From the NCBI RefSeq assembly GCF_018729255.1, contig NZ_CP076060.1:2852001-2916000 (forward strand): a stretch of DNA of 64,000 nt. The letters are read 5' to 3'. The stretch's first letter is position 1, and every line of letters begins with the position of its first letter. Under the pieces are notes generated by a model. The model searched no databases, was not told where the DNA came from, and saw nothing but the letters and a program-made list of their open reading frames with translations. Source of the DNA: Cupriavidus sp. EM10. Its GTDB lineage: Bacteria; Pseudomonadota; Gammaproteobacteria; Burkholderiales; Burkholderiaceae. Of this stretch, positions 9,261 through 18,807 are shown piece by piece. A program made the translations under genes and the position numbers.

Positions 9261-9297
9261 TCCCTCCCTCTTTTCGTGCCGATCCCAGGAGTCCGCC

Positions 9298-10485
9298 ATG
9301 GCATTTGCTGAGTTTCCCGTCCAATCGCTGATGTACATCACCAACCGCCCCGAACTGGTCTTCACCGAAGGCAAGGGTTCGTGGCTGACGGACCATAACG
9401 GCAAGCGCTATCTGGATTTCGTACAGGGCTGGGCAGTCAACGCGCTGGGCCACTCGAACGAGGGCATGATCCAGGCGCTGGAACAGCAGGCCCGCAAGCT
9501 GCTGAACCCGAGCCCGGCCTTCTACAACGAGCCGATGCTGAAGCTGGCGCAGCAGCTGACCGACAACAGCTGCTTCGACAAGGTGTTCTTCGCCAACAGC
9601 GGCGCCGAAGCCAACGAGGGCGCGATCAAGCTGGCGCGCAAATGGGGCCGCAAGCACAAGAACGGCGCGTTCGAGATCATCACGATGGACCACAGCTTCC
9701 ACGGCCGCACGCTGGCGACCATGAGCGCGTCGGGCAAGGCCGGCTGGGACACCATCTTCGCGCCGCAGGTGCCGGGCTTCCCCAAGGCAGACCTGAACGA
9801 CCTGGCTTCGGTGGAAAAGCTGATCACCGACAAGACCGTGGGCATCATGCTGGAGCCGGTGCAGGGCGAAGGCGGCGTGATCCCCGCCAGCCGCGAGTTC
9901 ATGCAGGGCCTGCGCGCGCTGGCCGACAAGCACAAGCTGCTGCTGATCGTCGATGAAGTGCAGACCGGCTGCGGCCGCTGCGGCACGCTGTTCGCGTACG
10001 AGCTGTCGGGCGTGGAGCCGGACATCATGACGCTGGGCAAGGGCATTGGTGGCGGCGTGCCGCTGTCGGCGCTGCTGTGCAAGGCCGACGTGGCCAGCTT
10101 CGAGGCCGGCGACCAGGGCGGCACGTACAACGGCAACCCGCTGATGACGGCCGTGGGCAGCTCGGTGATCTCGCAACTGACCGCGCCGGGCTTCCTGGAC
10201 GACGTCAAGGCCAAGGGCGAATACCTGCGCGAACAGCTGCTGGCGCTGTCGTCGGAATTCGGCCTGGGCGGCGAACGTGGCGAAGGCCTGCTGCGCGCGC
10301 TGGTGCTGGGCAAGGACATCGGCCCGCAGATCGTGGAAGCAGCGCGCGAGATGAACCCGACCGGCCTGCTGCTGAACGCGCCGCGCCCCAGCCTGCTGCG
10401 CTTCATGCCGGCCCTGAACGTGACGCGCGAAGAAATCGACCAGATGATCGGCATGCTCCGCGAACTGCTGAAGAAGCTGGCGTAA
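9298..10485 (+). CDS. argD: Acetylornithine aminotransferase family protein
   Basis: PLP-dependent class-III aminotransferase. It is expected to interconvert N-acetylglutamate semialdehyde and N2-acetylornithine in arginine synthesis; a related succinyl-lysine or ornithine-type activity is possible. 395 residues. The PLP-binding Asp is in [13 protein letters not shown] (DEVQTG at 219-224), the Schiff-base Lys is Lys248 in [11 protein letters not shown], and [15 protein letters not shown] and [11 protein letters not shown] are typical. The ATG at 9298 has AGGAG eight bases upstream. It lies behind an apparent Arg-rich attenuator, which supports the arginine assignment. The downstream liv genes converge on it, separated by a bidirectional terminator and a palindromic repeat. 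Confidence 0.9.
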   Translation: MAFAEFPVQSLMYITNRPELVFTEGKGSWLTDHNGKRYLDFVQGWAVNALGHSNEGMIQALEQQARKLLNPSPAFYNEPMLKLAQQLTDNSCFDKVFFANSGAEANEGAIKLARKWGRKHKNGAFEIITMDHSFHGRTLATMSASGKAGWDTIFAPQVPGFPKADLNDLASVEKLITDKTVGIMLEPVQGEGGVIPASREFMQGLRALADKHKLLLIVDEVQTGCGRCGTLFAYELSGVEPDIMTLGKGIGGGVPLSALLCKADVASFEAGDQGGTYNGNPLMTAVGSSVISQLTAPGFLDDVKAKGEYLREQLLALSSEFGLGGERGEGLLRALVLGKDIGPQIVEAAREMNPTGLLLNAPRPSLLRFMPALNVTREEIDQMIGMLRELLKKLA

Positions 10486-10502
10486 GCCGGAAGCAGGAAG
10501 AC

Positions 10503-10530
10503 AAAAAGCCTCGCGGTTGCGAGGCTTTTT
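10503..10530. terminator. Bidirectional terminator between argD and livF
   Basis: AAAAAGCCTCGC (10503-10514), loop GGTT, GCGAGGCTTTTT (10519-10530): a perfect stem with A and T runs on both sides, suited to stopping both convergent transcripts. Confidence 0.9.
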
Positions 10531-10538
10531 CGTCTTGG

Positions 10539-10568
10539 CTCCCCTCTCCCGCAGGCGGGAGAGGGGAG
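10539..10568. repeat. C/T-rich palindromic repeat, single copy 2 (argD/livF)
   Basis: CTCCCCTCTCCCGC (10539-10552), two bases, GCGGGAGAGGGGAG (10555-10568): a perfect 14-bp inverted repeat of the dispersed family, here between two convergent genes. Confidence 0.9.
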
Positions 10569-10585
10569 AACACCACCAGGTGGAG

Positions 10586-11301
10586 TTACTCCCCAGGTAC
10601 GCCGCGCGCACCTTCGGATCGTCCAGCATCTGTTTGGCGTCGCCGCTCATCGTGATCAGGCCGGACTCCATCACGTAGCCGCGATGGGCCGCCTGCAGCG
10701 CCAGGCGGGCGTTCTGCTCGACCAGCAGCACGGTCACGCCCTGCCCCGACACGGTCCGAACCACCTCGAAGATCTTCTCGACCATGATCGGCGACAGGCC
10801 CATCGACGGTTCGTCCAGCAGCAGCAGCTTGGGCTGGCTCATCAGCGCGCGCGCCATGGCCAGCATCTGCTGCTCGCCGCCCGACATCGTGCCGGCCAGC
10901 TGGTTGGCACGTTCCTTCAGGCGCGGGAACGTCTCGAACATGCGATCGATGTCGGCCTTGATGCCGGCCTCGTCGTTGCGCGTGTACGCCCCCATCTGCA
11001 GGTTCTCGGTGATCGTCATGCGCGCGAACACGCCGCGGCCTTCCGGCACCATCGCCAGGCCCTGCTTGAGCAGCGTGTAGCTGGGCACGCCCTTGATGGA
11101 CTTGCCCATGTACTCCACGTCGCCGCCGGCCCACCCCTGCAGGCCGGTGATGGCCTTCATGGTGGTGGTCTTGCCGGCGCCGTTGGCACCGATCAGCGTC
11201 ACGAGTTCGCCGTCCTGGATCTCCAGGTCGACACCCTTGACGGCCTGGATGCCGCCGTAGGCCACCTTCAGGCCCGCAATCTTCAGAATCGTTTGTGGCA
11301 T
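10586..11301 (-). CDS. livF: Branched-chain amino-acid ABC transporter ATP-binding protein LivF (stop codon lost by one base)
   Basis: Second ATPase of the liv-type importer. Walker A GANGAGKTT is at residues 38-46, signature SGGEQ at 140-144 and Walker B LLLLDEP at 159-165. The family end ...AYLGE-stop is visible, but the DNA reads TAC CTG GGG AGT AAC. One more G at 10591-10594 would give TAC CTG GGG GAG TAA with the stop at 10586-10588. As written the frame has no stop until 8902, reading antisense through the repeat and all of argD (799 codons). I give the expected end. It starts 15 bases after livG and is last in the operon. A sequencing slip is the simplest explanation. Confidence 0.9.
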
Positions 11302-11316
11302 TGCTTCTCTCCCGCC

Positions 11317-12093
11317 TTAATGGGCCGATGCGCCGAGGTAGGCCTCGATCACGGCAGGATTGCTCTGGACTTCCTGGGGCAGGCCCTGCGCGATGACCTT
11401 GCCGTAGTCCAGCACGGTCAGGCGGTTGCACAGGCCCATCACCAGCTTCACGTCGTGCTCGATCAGCAGGATGGTCTTGCCATCGTTCTTGATCTTTTCC
11501 AGCAGGCCGCGCAGTTCCACCTTCTCGGTGGCGTTCATGCCGGCCGCCGGTTCGTCCAGCGCCAGCAGCTTCGGCTCGGTGGCCAGCGCGCGGGCGATCT
11601 CCAGACGGCGCTGGTGGCCGTACGACAGGTTGCGCGACGTGAAATTGGCGTATTTGCCAATGCCCACGTAGTCCAGCAGGTCGTGGGCCATGTCCTCGAT
11701 GCCCTCTTCCTCGCGGCGAACCGAAGGCGGGCGGAACACGGCGCCGAACAGGCCGGCCTTGGTGCGCACGTGGCGGCCCACCATCACGTTTTCCAGCGCG
11801 GTCATGTCGCCGAACAGGCGGATGTTCTGGAACGTGCGCGCGATGCCGGTCTTGGCCACCTCGTGCACGGCCGTCGGCTGGTACGGCTTGCCGCCCAGCA
11901 CGAACTCGCCCGAATCGGGCGTGTACAGGCCTGTGATCACGTTGAAGAATGTCGTCTTGCCCGCGCCGTTCGGGCCGATCAGGCCATAGATTTCACCGGG
12001 CTTGATCTGCAGGCCCACATCGGACAGCGCCTGCAGGCCGCCGAAACGCTTGTTGACCCCCTGTACGGACAGGAGGAATTCGGAATTGCTCAT
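11317..12093 (-). CDS. livG: Branched-chain amino-acid ABC transporter ATP-binding protein LivG
   Basis: First ATPase of the liv-type importer, acting at the inner face of the membrane with LivF. 258 residues, the usual length. Walker A GPNGAGKTT is at residues 40-48, the signature region NLSYGHQRRLEIARAL near 153, Walker B KLLALDEPAAG, and the Arg-rich C-terminal ILLIEHDVKLVMGLC segment is typical of LivG rather than LivF. The start ATG at 12093 lies 13 bases after the livM stop, behind a purine-rich GAGGA. Same operon as livK, livH, livM and livF. Confidence 0.95.
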   Translation of the reverse strand: MSNSEFLLSVQGVNKRFGGLQALSDVGLQIKPGEIYGLIGPNGAGKTTFFNVITGLYTPDSGEFVLGGKPYQPTAVHEVAKTGIARTFQNIRLFGDMTALENVMVGRHVRTKAGLFGAVFRPPSVRREEEGIEDMAHDLLDYVGIGKYANFTSRNLSYGHQRRLEIARALATEPKLLALDEPAAGMNATEKVELRGLLEKIKNDGKTILLIEHDVKLVMGLCNRLTVLDYGKVIAQGLPQEVQSNPAVIEAYLGASAH

Positions 12094-12106
12094 GTTGTCC
12101 TCCTGC

Positions 12107-13261
<1,155 letters not shown>

Positions 13262-13274
13262 GGATTCTCTCCCC

Positions 13275-14210
13275 TCAGGCGCGGTCTGCGACACGTTCGC
13301 CCATGATGCCGGACGGACGGAACACGAGTACGGTAATCAGCACGATGAAGGCAAACACGTCCTGGTAGTTCGAGCCGAACACACCGTTGGTCAGGTCGCC
13401 GATGTAGCCGGCGCCCAGTGCCTCGATCAGGCCCAGCAGCATGCCACCCACCATGGCGCCAGCGAGGTTGCCGATGCCGCCCAGCACCGCGGCCGTGAAC
13501 GCCTTCAGGCCGGGAATGAAGCCCATGTAGAAGTGCGCGTTGCCGTAGTTGGTGGCCATCATCACGCCCGCCAGCGCCGCCAGCGTGGCGCCGATCATGA
13601 ACGTGGCCGAAATCACGAAGTTGGGGTTCACGCCCATCAGGCCCGCCACCTTCTGGTTCTCGGCGGTGGCGCGCATGGCGCGGCCGAGCTTGGTGCGGTT
13701 CACCAGGGCCAGCAGGCCGGCCATGACCATCACGGCCAGGCCGATGATGACCATTTCCTTGCCGGTGATGGTGGCGCCGGTGGAGCCGATGTCGATCGGT
13801 TCCGACGGCAGCAGCTGCGGGAACGTCAGCGGGTTGCGCGACCAGATCAGCATCCCCATGGTCTGGAGGATGATCGAGACTCCGATCGCGGTAATCAGCG
13901 GGGCCAGGCGCGGCGCATTGCGCAACGGCCGGTAGGCCACGCGTTCAATCGTATAGGCAAGCACTGCGCAGACGGGCATGGCGATCAGCGTGGCGATCAC
14001 CAGCGTCAGCCATTCGGGCAGGCCGGGGGCGAATTTCTGCAGCCCCATGATTGCCGACAAAGCGGTCAGCGCGCCAATCATCAGGACGTCGCCGTGGGCG
14101 AAGTTGATGATGCCCAGAATGCCGTAGACCATGGTGTAGCCCAGTGCGATCAGCGCATAGATGCTGCCGAGCACCAGACCGTTCACGATCTGCTGGATAA
14201 AGATATCCAT
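13275..14210 (-). CDS. livH: Branched-chain amino-acid ABC transporter permease LivH
   Basis: Partner permease of LivM. 311 residues with about eight membrane segments. The N-terminus MDIFIQQIVNGLVLGSIYAL and the stretch YGILGIINFAHGDVLMIGAL are highly characteristic of LivH, and RAMRATAENQKVAGLMGVN is the cytoplasmic ATPase-docking loop. The ATG at 14210 is 220 bases downstream of livK, with an attenuator-like hairpin between them, so permease and ATPase genes may be expressed below the level of the abundant binding protein. Confidence 0.95.
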   Translation of the reverse strand: MDIFIQQIVNGLVLGSIYALIALGYTMVYGILGIINFAHGDVLMIGALTALSAIMGLQKFAPGLPEWLTLVIATLIAMPVCAVLAYTIERVAYRPLRNAPRLAPLITAIGVSIILQTMGMLIWSRNPLTFPQLLPSEPIDIGSTGATITGKEMVIIGLAVMVMAGLLALVNRTKLGRAMRATAENQKVAGLMGVNPNFVISATFMIGATLAALAGVMMATNYGNAHFYMGFIPGLKAFTAAVLGGIGNLAGAMVGGMLLGLIEALGAGYIGDLTNGVFGSNYQDVFAFIVLITVLVFRPSGIMGERVADRA

Positions 14211-14375
14211 GAAAACTCCTGCTTCAGCCCCGCTCCGGCCGGCATGGTGTGGATGCCGCGGAAGGGACGGTAATGTTGGATAGGTCGGGTAGGTTGGTAA
14301 TCAGTTTTGCTGGTGTGCTGCCCGCCCTGTTCCACCCATGGTAAGGATGCTCGAAACACGTTGGCGAGACTAAAA

Positions 14376-14408
14376 GAACGGCACCGCAAGGTACTCACGG
14401 TGCCGTTC
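14376..14408 (-). terminator. Hairpin between livK and livH (partial terminator)
   Basis: GAACGGCACCG (14376-14386) and CGGTGCCGTTC (14398-14408) form an 11-bp stem. Read on the minus strand it is followed by TTTTAG, a short U-run. This would let excess livK message end here while some transcripts continue into livH. Confidence 0.7.
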
Positions 14409-14430
14409 GTCTGGGACGGTAAGCCCCGGA

Positions 14431-15639
14431 TTACATCTTCACGACGTCGAGGACGGACTTCTTCTTGTCCTTGTACTCGTACAGCGTGATGGTGCCTTCC
14501 TTCATGTCGCCCTTCTCGTCGAAGGCGATGTTGCCGATCACGCCCTTGTAGTTCGTCTTGGGCATTTCGGCCAGGATGGCAGCCGGTTCGGTCGAGTTGG
14601 CACGCTTCATCGCATCCACGATCACCATGACGGCGTCATAGGTGAACGGTGCGTAGATCTGCACCGGCGAGTTGAAACGGGCCTGGTAGCGCTTCTCGAA
14701 ATCGGCGCCGGTTTCCATCTTCGACAGGGCCAGACCAGCTTCCGAGCAGATGATGTTGGTCACTGCGTCGCCAGCCAGCTCGGCCACCTTGTCGGTACAC
14801 ACGCCGTCGCCGCCAACGATCTTGGACGTGATGCCCAGTTCCTTGGCCTGCTTGGCGAACGGACCGCCGGTGGCGTCCATGCCGCCGTACATGATCACGT
14901 CCGGCTTCTTGCCCTTGATCTTGGTCAGAATGGCCTTGAAGTCGGTGGCCTTGTCGTTGGTGGCTTCACGTGCCACCACGTTCACGCCGGCAGCCTTGGC
15001 GGTCTTCTCGAACTCGTCGGCCAGGCCCTTGCCGTAGGCGGTGGCGTCGTCGACGATCGCCACGCTCTTGGCGTGCAGGCTCTTGGCGGCGTAGTTGGCC
15101 AGTGCCGGACCCTGCTGGGCGTCGGTGGCCACCACGCGGTACGTGGTCTTGAAGCCTTGCTTCGTGTAGTCGGGGTTGGTCGACGACGGCGAGATCTGCG
15201 TGATGCCGGCATCGCTGTAGATCTTCGAGGCCGGGATCGACACGCCCGAGTTCAGGTGACCCACCACGGCGACGACCTTGGCGTCCACCAGCTTCTGGGC
15301 CACGGCGGTACCCGTCTTCGGATCGGCGGCGTCGTCTTCGCCCACCAGCTCCAGCTTGATCTTCTTGCCGCCGATCTCCAGACCGGTCTTGTTCACTTCC
15401 TCGACGGCCAGGCGCGCGCCGTTCTCGTTGTCCTTGCCAAGGTGGGCAATGCCGCCGGTCAGCGGAGCGGCGTGGCCGATCTTGACGACGGTTTCACCAC
15501 CACCGGCAGCGGCGGGCGCTGCGGCGGCTGCCGGTGCGGATGCTGCCGCATCAGCCGGCTTTTCTTCCTTCTTGCCACATGCAGCGACCAGCGCCACAGC
15601 GGCCGCGATCGGCAGAATCTTGGCAAACGTGAATTGCAT
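14431..15639 (-). CDS. livK: Branched-chain amino-acid ABC transporter substrate-binding lipoprotein
   Basis: Leu/Ile/Val-type periplasmic receptor feeding LivHMGF. 402 residues from the ATG at 15639, chosen for its AGGAG and because it gives a proper signal peptide with lipobox LVAAC, Cys21 being the predicted lipidated residue. An Ala/Pro-rich linker (residues about 30-50) follows, as in membrane-tethered receptors, then the type-I periplasmic binding fold with VVKIGHAAPLTGGIAHLGKD and VVGHLNSGVSIPASKIY. The first gene of the operon, with its own promoter. The lipid anchor differs from soluble enteric LivJ/LivK. The exact ligand is not provable. Confidence 0.92.
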   Translation of the reverse strand: MQFTFAKILPIAAAVALVAACGKKEEKPADAAASAPAAAAAPAAAGGGETVVKIGHAAPLTGGIAHLGKDNENGARLAVEEVNKTGLEIGGKKIKLELVGEDDAADPKTGTAVAQKLVDAKVVAVVGHLNSGVSIPASKIYSDAGITQISPSSTNPDYTKQGFKTTYRVVATDAQQGPALANYAAKSLHAKSVAIVDDATAYGKGLADEFEKTAKAAGVNVVAREATNDKATDFKAILTKIKGKKPDVIMYGGMDATGGPFAKQAKELGITSKIVGGDGVCTDKVAELAGDAVTNIICSEAGLALSKMETGADFEKRYQARFNSPVQIYAPFTYDAVMVIVDAMKRANSTEPAAILAEMPKTNYKGVIGNIAFDEKGDMKEGTITLYEYKDKKKSVLDVVKM

Positions 15640-15716
15640 GAGTGATCTCCTAGGATTCACAAAAACAGGGATTTAACTACGCCTCCCGGACGTATTCCCT
15701 GGACCGCCTTTGTTTA

Positions 15717-15765
15717 GTTTCAATTTGAAACGCGCGCATTGTATCCCCTTTCTTTGCGGATGCAA
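15717..15765 (-). promoter_or_regulatory. livK promoter with inverted repeat at the start site
   Basis: On the minus strand TTGCAT (15765-15760), 16 bases, TACAAT (15743-15738). The perfect inverted repeat GTTTCAA-T-TTGAAAC (15717-15731) covers the predicted transcription start, a position suited to a repressor. A second inverted repeat CCCCAAT/ATTGGGG lies upstream at 15818-15837. Confidence 0.6.
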
Positions 15766-16256
15766 TACGCGACGCAACAACCTGAACCATTTACCCGCCA
15801 ATCGAGCTAGGGAATTTCCCCAATGCACAGATTGGGGCAATCTCCGCCTACTTGGCAGACCCGTCTCCTTCCCTTTCAAGAATCATGCCTGCAGCGCCTG
15901 CAGAGGCGCATAGAGCATGAATTAAGACACTTGGGCGCCACCTATAATGCTCCGCTATTAATTAGGCATTTCATTCGATTTACCAGGCGCTTACTCTAAT
16001 GTGCAGAATGTAGCGCCGCACCATAATAGGGAAAACCCCATTCCCCGGGATTACCCTGATATTGTCTGCGTGTTCGTACAGGTACCGGCGGGATAATCGC
16101 GCCAAATAAGGCCGCGCGAGATGGAAGGCGTTTTGCAATGTATTGCGGAAGATACTGCGCGGCGCACCAGGGCGGTGCAACCGGCACGGCGCACCCGAAA
16201 TGGGTGCGAGACGCCAAGCCGGGGAAGAAGGACGTGCAAGCGACGCCACAAAAGCA
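15766..16256. other. Non-coding stretch between livK and ispH
   Basis: About 490 bases with lower GC than the surroundings. I see no convincing gene on either strand; short frames lack family character and ribosome sites. It holds the inverted repeat CCCCAAT/ATTGGGG (15818-15837) and the palindrome CTGCAG-CGC-CTGCAG near 15890. Confidence 0.6.
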
Positions 16257-16285
16257 AACGCCGCTGGCGGCAAGCCAGCGGCGTT
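16257..16285 (-). terminator. Terminator downstream of ispH
   Basis: AACGCCGCTGGC (16257-16268), loop GGCAA, GCCAGCGGCGTT (16274-16285): a perfect 12-bp stem, followed on the minus strand by TGCTTTTG. It lies 38 bases after the ispH stop. Confidence 0.8.
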
Positions 16286-16323
16286 CGGAAAAATCAGGGG
16301 TGAGGCAGGAAGTTCAGGACGCT

Positions 16324-17316
16324 TCAGGACTGGACCGAGACGCTCGCCAGCCCGCGCGGCAGCGGGAACGACATGTTCTCTTCCACACCCTCCAGCGCCC
16401 GCACGCTTTTCACGCCAAACGTGCGCAGCCGCTCGACGATGGCCTGGGCCAGCGCCTCGGGCGCCGACGCGCCGGCGGTCAGGCCGATGCGCCGCTTGCC
16501 AGCGACCCATTCGGGCTTGAGCTGCTCGGGGTCATCCACCATGTAGGCCGGCACGCCCAGGCGGTCGGCCAGTTCGCGCAGGCGGTTCGAGTTCGAGCTG
16601 TTCGGGCTGCCCACCACGATCACCACCTCCACCTGCGGCACCATGAACTTCACGGCGTCCTGGCGGTTCTGGGTCGCGTAGCAGATATCCTGCTTCTTCG
16701 GCTCGCGGATCTGCGGGAAACGCTTCTTCAGCGCGATCACGATCTCGGCCGTTTCGTCCACCGACAGCGTGGTCTGCGTGACATAGGCCAGCTGCGCCGG
16801 ATCGGCCACCTCAAGCTTGTTGACGTCGTCGACCGACTCCACCAGCAGCATGCCCTGCTCGGACTGGCCCATCGTGCCTTCCACCTCGGGGTGCCCCTTG
16901 TGGCCGATCATGATGATCTCGCAGCCCTCGGCGCGCATCTTGCCCACTTCCACGTGGACCTTGGTCACCAGCGGGCAGGTGGCATCGAACACGGTCAGGC
17001 CGCGGCGCGTGGCATCGGCGCGCACTTCCTTCGACACGCCGTGGGCGCTGAAGATGACGGTCGAACCGGCTGGCACTTCGTCCAGTTCGTCAATGAAGAT
17101 CGCGCCCTTCTTGCGCAGGTCCGCCACCACGTAGGCGTTGTGCACGATCTCGTGACGCACGTAGATCGGCGCGCCGAACAGCGACAGCGCGCGTTCGACG
17201 ATTTCGATGGCACGGTCCACGCCGGCGCAGAAGCCGCGCGGCTGCGCCATCAGGATTTCGGCGTCGGCAGAAGTAGTGAGTTCGGTCATGCTGCGTTCCA
17301 TCGCCACGGCGGACAT
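16324..17316 (-). CDS. ispH: 4-hydroxy-3-methylbut-2-enyl diphosphate reductase (IspH/LytB)
   Basis: Last step of the MEP isoprenoid pathway: reduces HMBPP to IPP and DMAPP with a [4Fe-4S] cluster. 330 residues. The three cluster Cys residues are Cys30 ([12 protein letters not shown]), Cys114 ([12 protein letters not shown]) and Cys212 ([10 protein letters not shown]). The substrate-binding His residues are in HEIVHN, FSAHG and GHPEVEGT. The ATG at 17316 overlaps the fkpB stop by one base (TGATG), suggesting coupling; a second ATG at 17289 is an alternative. The fkpB-ispH pairing is conserved in proteobacteria. Confidence 0.97.
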   Translation of the reverse strand: MSAVAMERSMTELTTSADAEILMAQPRGFCAGVDRAIEIVERALSLFGAPIYVRHEIVHNAYVVADLRKKGAIFIDELDEVPAGSTVIFSAHGVSKEVRADATRRGLTVFDATCPLVTKVHVEVGKMRAEGCEIIMIGHKGHPEVEGTMGQSEQGMLLVESVDDVNKLEVADPAQLAYVTQTTLSVDETAEIVIALKKRFPQIREPKKQDICYATQNRQDAVKFMVPQVEVVIVVGSPNSSNSNRLRELADRLGVPAYMVDDPEQLKPEWVAGKRRIGLTAGASAPEALAQAIVERLRTFGVKSVRALEGVEENMSFPLPRGLASVSVQS

Positions 17317-17805
17317 CAGAGAATTCCGATCAGCTGGACGTCGAACAGGATCGTCTGTCCGGCCAGCGGGTGGTTGAAATCGAAGAGTGCCGCGGTTTCG
17401 CCGTATTCCTTCAGCACCCCGGCGTACTTGCCGCCGCCAGGCGCGTTGAATTCGACGAGATCGCCGGGGGTGTATTCCTCTTCGAACGAGCTGTTCTCGC
17501 GCAGCGTGGCCAGCGAGACCCACTGCAGCAGTTCAGGATTGCGCGGACCGAACGCGTGTTCGGCATCCAGGCGGTACGTCAGACGGTCCCCTCGGGCATG
17601 CCCAGCAGCGCCTGCTCCAGCGTGGGGCCATCTGGCCCTGGCCCAGCAGCAGCGTGGCGGGCTTTTCCTCGAACGTGCTCACCACTTCGGTGCCGTTTTC
17701 GAGGGCGATACTGTAATGAAGCGTCAGGAAGGAATCGGCCTGGACGGTCTTGCGCGCGGACGCGCCACCAGCGGCGGCCTGCGCCGAAGAAGTTTGCAAA
17801 GTCAT
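17316..17805 (-). pseudogene. fkpB: FKBP-type peptidyl-prolyl isomerase (FkpB/SlpA-like), two single-base losses
   Basis: Prolyl isomerase of the small FkpB class. It starts MTLQTSSAQAAAGGASARKT at 17805 and reads LTLHYSIALENGTEVVSTF and LLGQGQMAP correctly. It then leaves frame at a G4/C4 run (17624-17627) and again at 17588-17591. Adding one base at each point restores TLEQALLGMPEGDRLTYRLD and the rest through [20 protein letters not shown], giving 163 residues with a stop that overlaps the ispH start. As written, translation ends early. Both losses are in 4-base runs, like other breaks in this window, so the true gene may be intact. Confidence 0.85.
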
Positions 17806-18071
17806 GGGAGTCAACCGGTCAACAGCCGCCATTGTATGCGACTGGGCCATCCCCCGCCGGTTACGGCCGCGCCCGCATGTCGGAAATCGACGAAGTTCGC
17901 CGCGAAGTTCACGGTATCGCCGGACTGGACAGTCTGCGCATGCGCCATTACAGTGTGGCCCGCACCGCGTTCGAACGCGGCGCATCCAGAGCAGGACCGG
18001 TTTCCAGACGTCACGCCACGTGACGCAGGCGGCACGGCGCAACAGCCCCCTTCCGAATCTGTCGGAAGGCA
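17806..18071. other. Stretch between fkpB and rpmB without a recognisable gene
   Basis: About 270 bases before the rpmB promoter. Frames on both strands are open but show no known family. In related genomes I recall radC lying here; no RadC-like motif (such as the HxHPSG metal site) is visible, so that gene seems absent or moved. Confidence 0.45.
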
Positions 18072-18101
18072 TTGATTCGCCGCTCGATTCCGGTCTATAA
18101 T
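18072..18101 (+). promoter_or_regulatory. rpmB-rpmG promoter
   Basis: TTGATT (18072-18077), 18 bases, consensus TATAAT (18096-18101), about 100 bases before the rpmB start. The position and the perfect -10 fit a strong ribosomal-protein promoter. Confidence 0.75.
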
Positions 18102-18201
18102 GTTCGTTTCGCTGAAGTACCAATCCGCTGCAGTCCGGGCCCGCGCGCCTTTTGTTGATCTGTTGCGAACATTGTCCACGAATAAGATTTAGGAGTGCTT
18201 C

Positions 18202-18435
18202 ATGGCACGCGTCTGTCAAGTGACCGGGAAAGCGCCGATGGTCGGCAACAACGTTTCCCACGCAAACAACAAGACCAAGCGCCGTTTTCTGCCCAACCTG
18301 CAGAACCGCCGCTTCTTCGTTGAATCGGAAAACCGCTGGGTGAGCCTGCGCGTCTCGAACGCCGGTCTGCGCCTGATCGACAAGAAAGGCATCGACGCCG
18401 TGCTCGCAGACCTGCGCGCACGCGGCGAAGTCTAA
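18202..18435 (+). CDS. rpmB: 50S ribosomal protein L28
   Basis: Large-subunit protein bL28. 77 residues, the usual length. The N-terminus [20 protein letters not shown] and the basic [17 protein letters not shown] are diagnostic. TAGGAG lies a few bases before the ATG. It carries a single Cys, so it is not a zinc-ribbon form. rpmG follows after 13 bases in the same transcript, and a strong terminator closes the unit. Confidence 0.98.
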
Positions 18436-18448
18436 TAAGGAGTAAATC

Positions 18449-18619
18449 ATGGCCAGCAAAGGCGGACGCGACAAGATCAAGCTGGAATCGACCGCAGGAA
18501 CCGGTCATTTCTACACGACCACCAAGAACAAGCGCACCATGCCGGAAAAGATGGAGATCTCGAAGTTCGATCCCATCGCCCGCAAGCACGTGCCTTACAA
18601 GGAAACCAAGATCAAGTAA
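18449..18619 (+). CDS. rpmG: 50S ribosomal protein L33
   Basis: Large-subunit protein bL33. 56 residues, beginning [20 protein letters not shown] and ending [10 protein letters not shown]. There are no Cys residues, so this is the zinc-independent (C-minus) form usual in this group. AAGGAG lies six bases before the ATG. It is co-transcribed with rpmB. Confidence 0.98.
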   Translation: MASKGGRDKIKLESTAGTGHFYTTTKNKRTMPEKMEISKFDPIARKHVPYKETKIK

Positions 18620-18640
18620 TTGATCGTTGGTCTTCAGCCG

Positions 18641-18666
18641 AAAGCCCCGCCCTCGCGGGGCTTTTT
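18641..18666 (+). terminator. Terminator of rpmB-rpmG
   Basis: AAAGCCCCGC (18641-18650), loop CCTC, GCGGGGCTTTTT (18655-18666), 22 bases after the rpmG stop. Confidence 0.92.
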
Positions 18667-18704
18667 GCTTTGGGGAACCCAATCGGGGCACCACCGCCCG
18701 CCAA

Positions 18705-18721
18705 CCCTTGTCAGACAAGGG
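18705..18721. promoter_or_regulatory. Inverted repeat upstream of nadB
   Basis: CCCTTGT-CAG-ACAAGGG, a perfect 7-bp inverted repeat 87 bases before the nadB start. It is a possible operator for control of NAD synthesis; no regulator is in view and binding is not known. Confidence 0.45.
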
Positions 18722-18807
18722 AATGATGTCAGTTTTGTGGCAAGCCGGTGTAGACTTGCCAGCTTTCCCCCATCACGCTTTCGCCCCCGAAGCGATCCCC
18801 CTGCACC

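Noticed and set aside
8902..10585. Real LivF-antisense-ArgD fusion protein
   Set aside because: The tail is exactly the antisense of argD and the family's normal end with a stop is recovered by one base, so a real fusion is very unlikely.
17811..18179. 122-codon minus-strand frame before fkpB
   Set aside because: No RadC or other family motif; would overlap the rpmB promoter.
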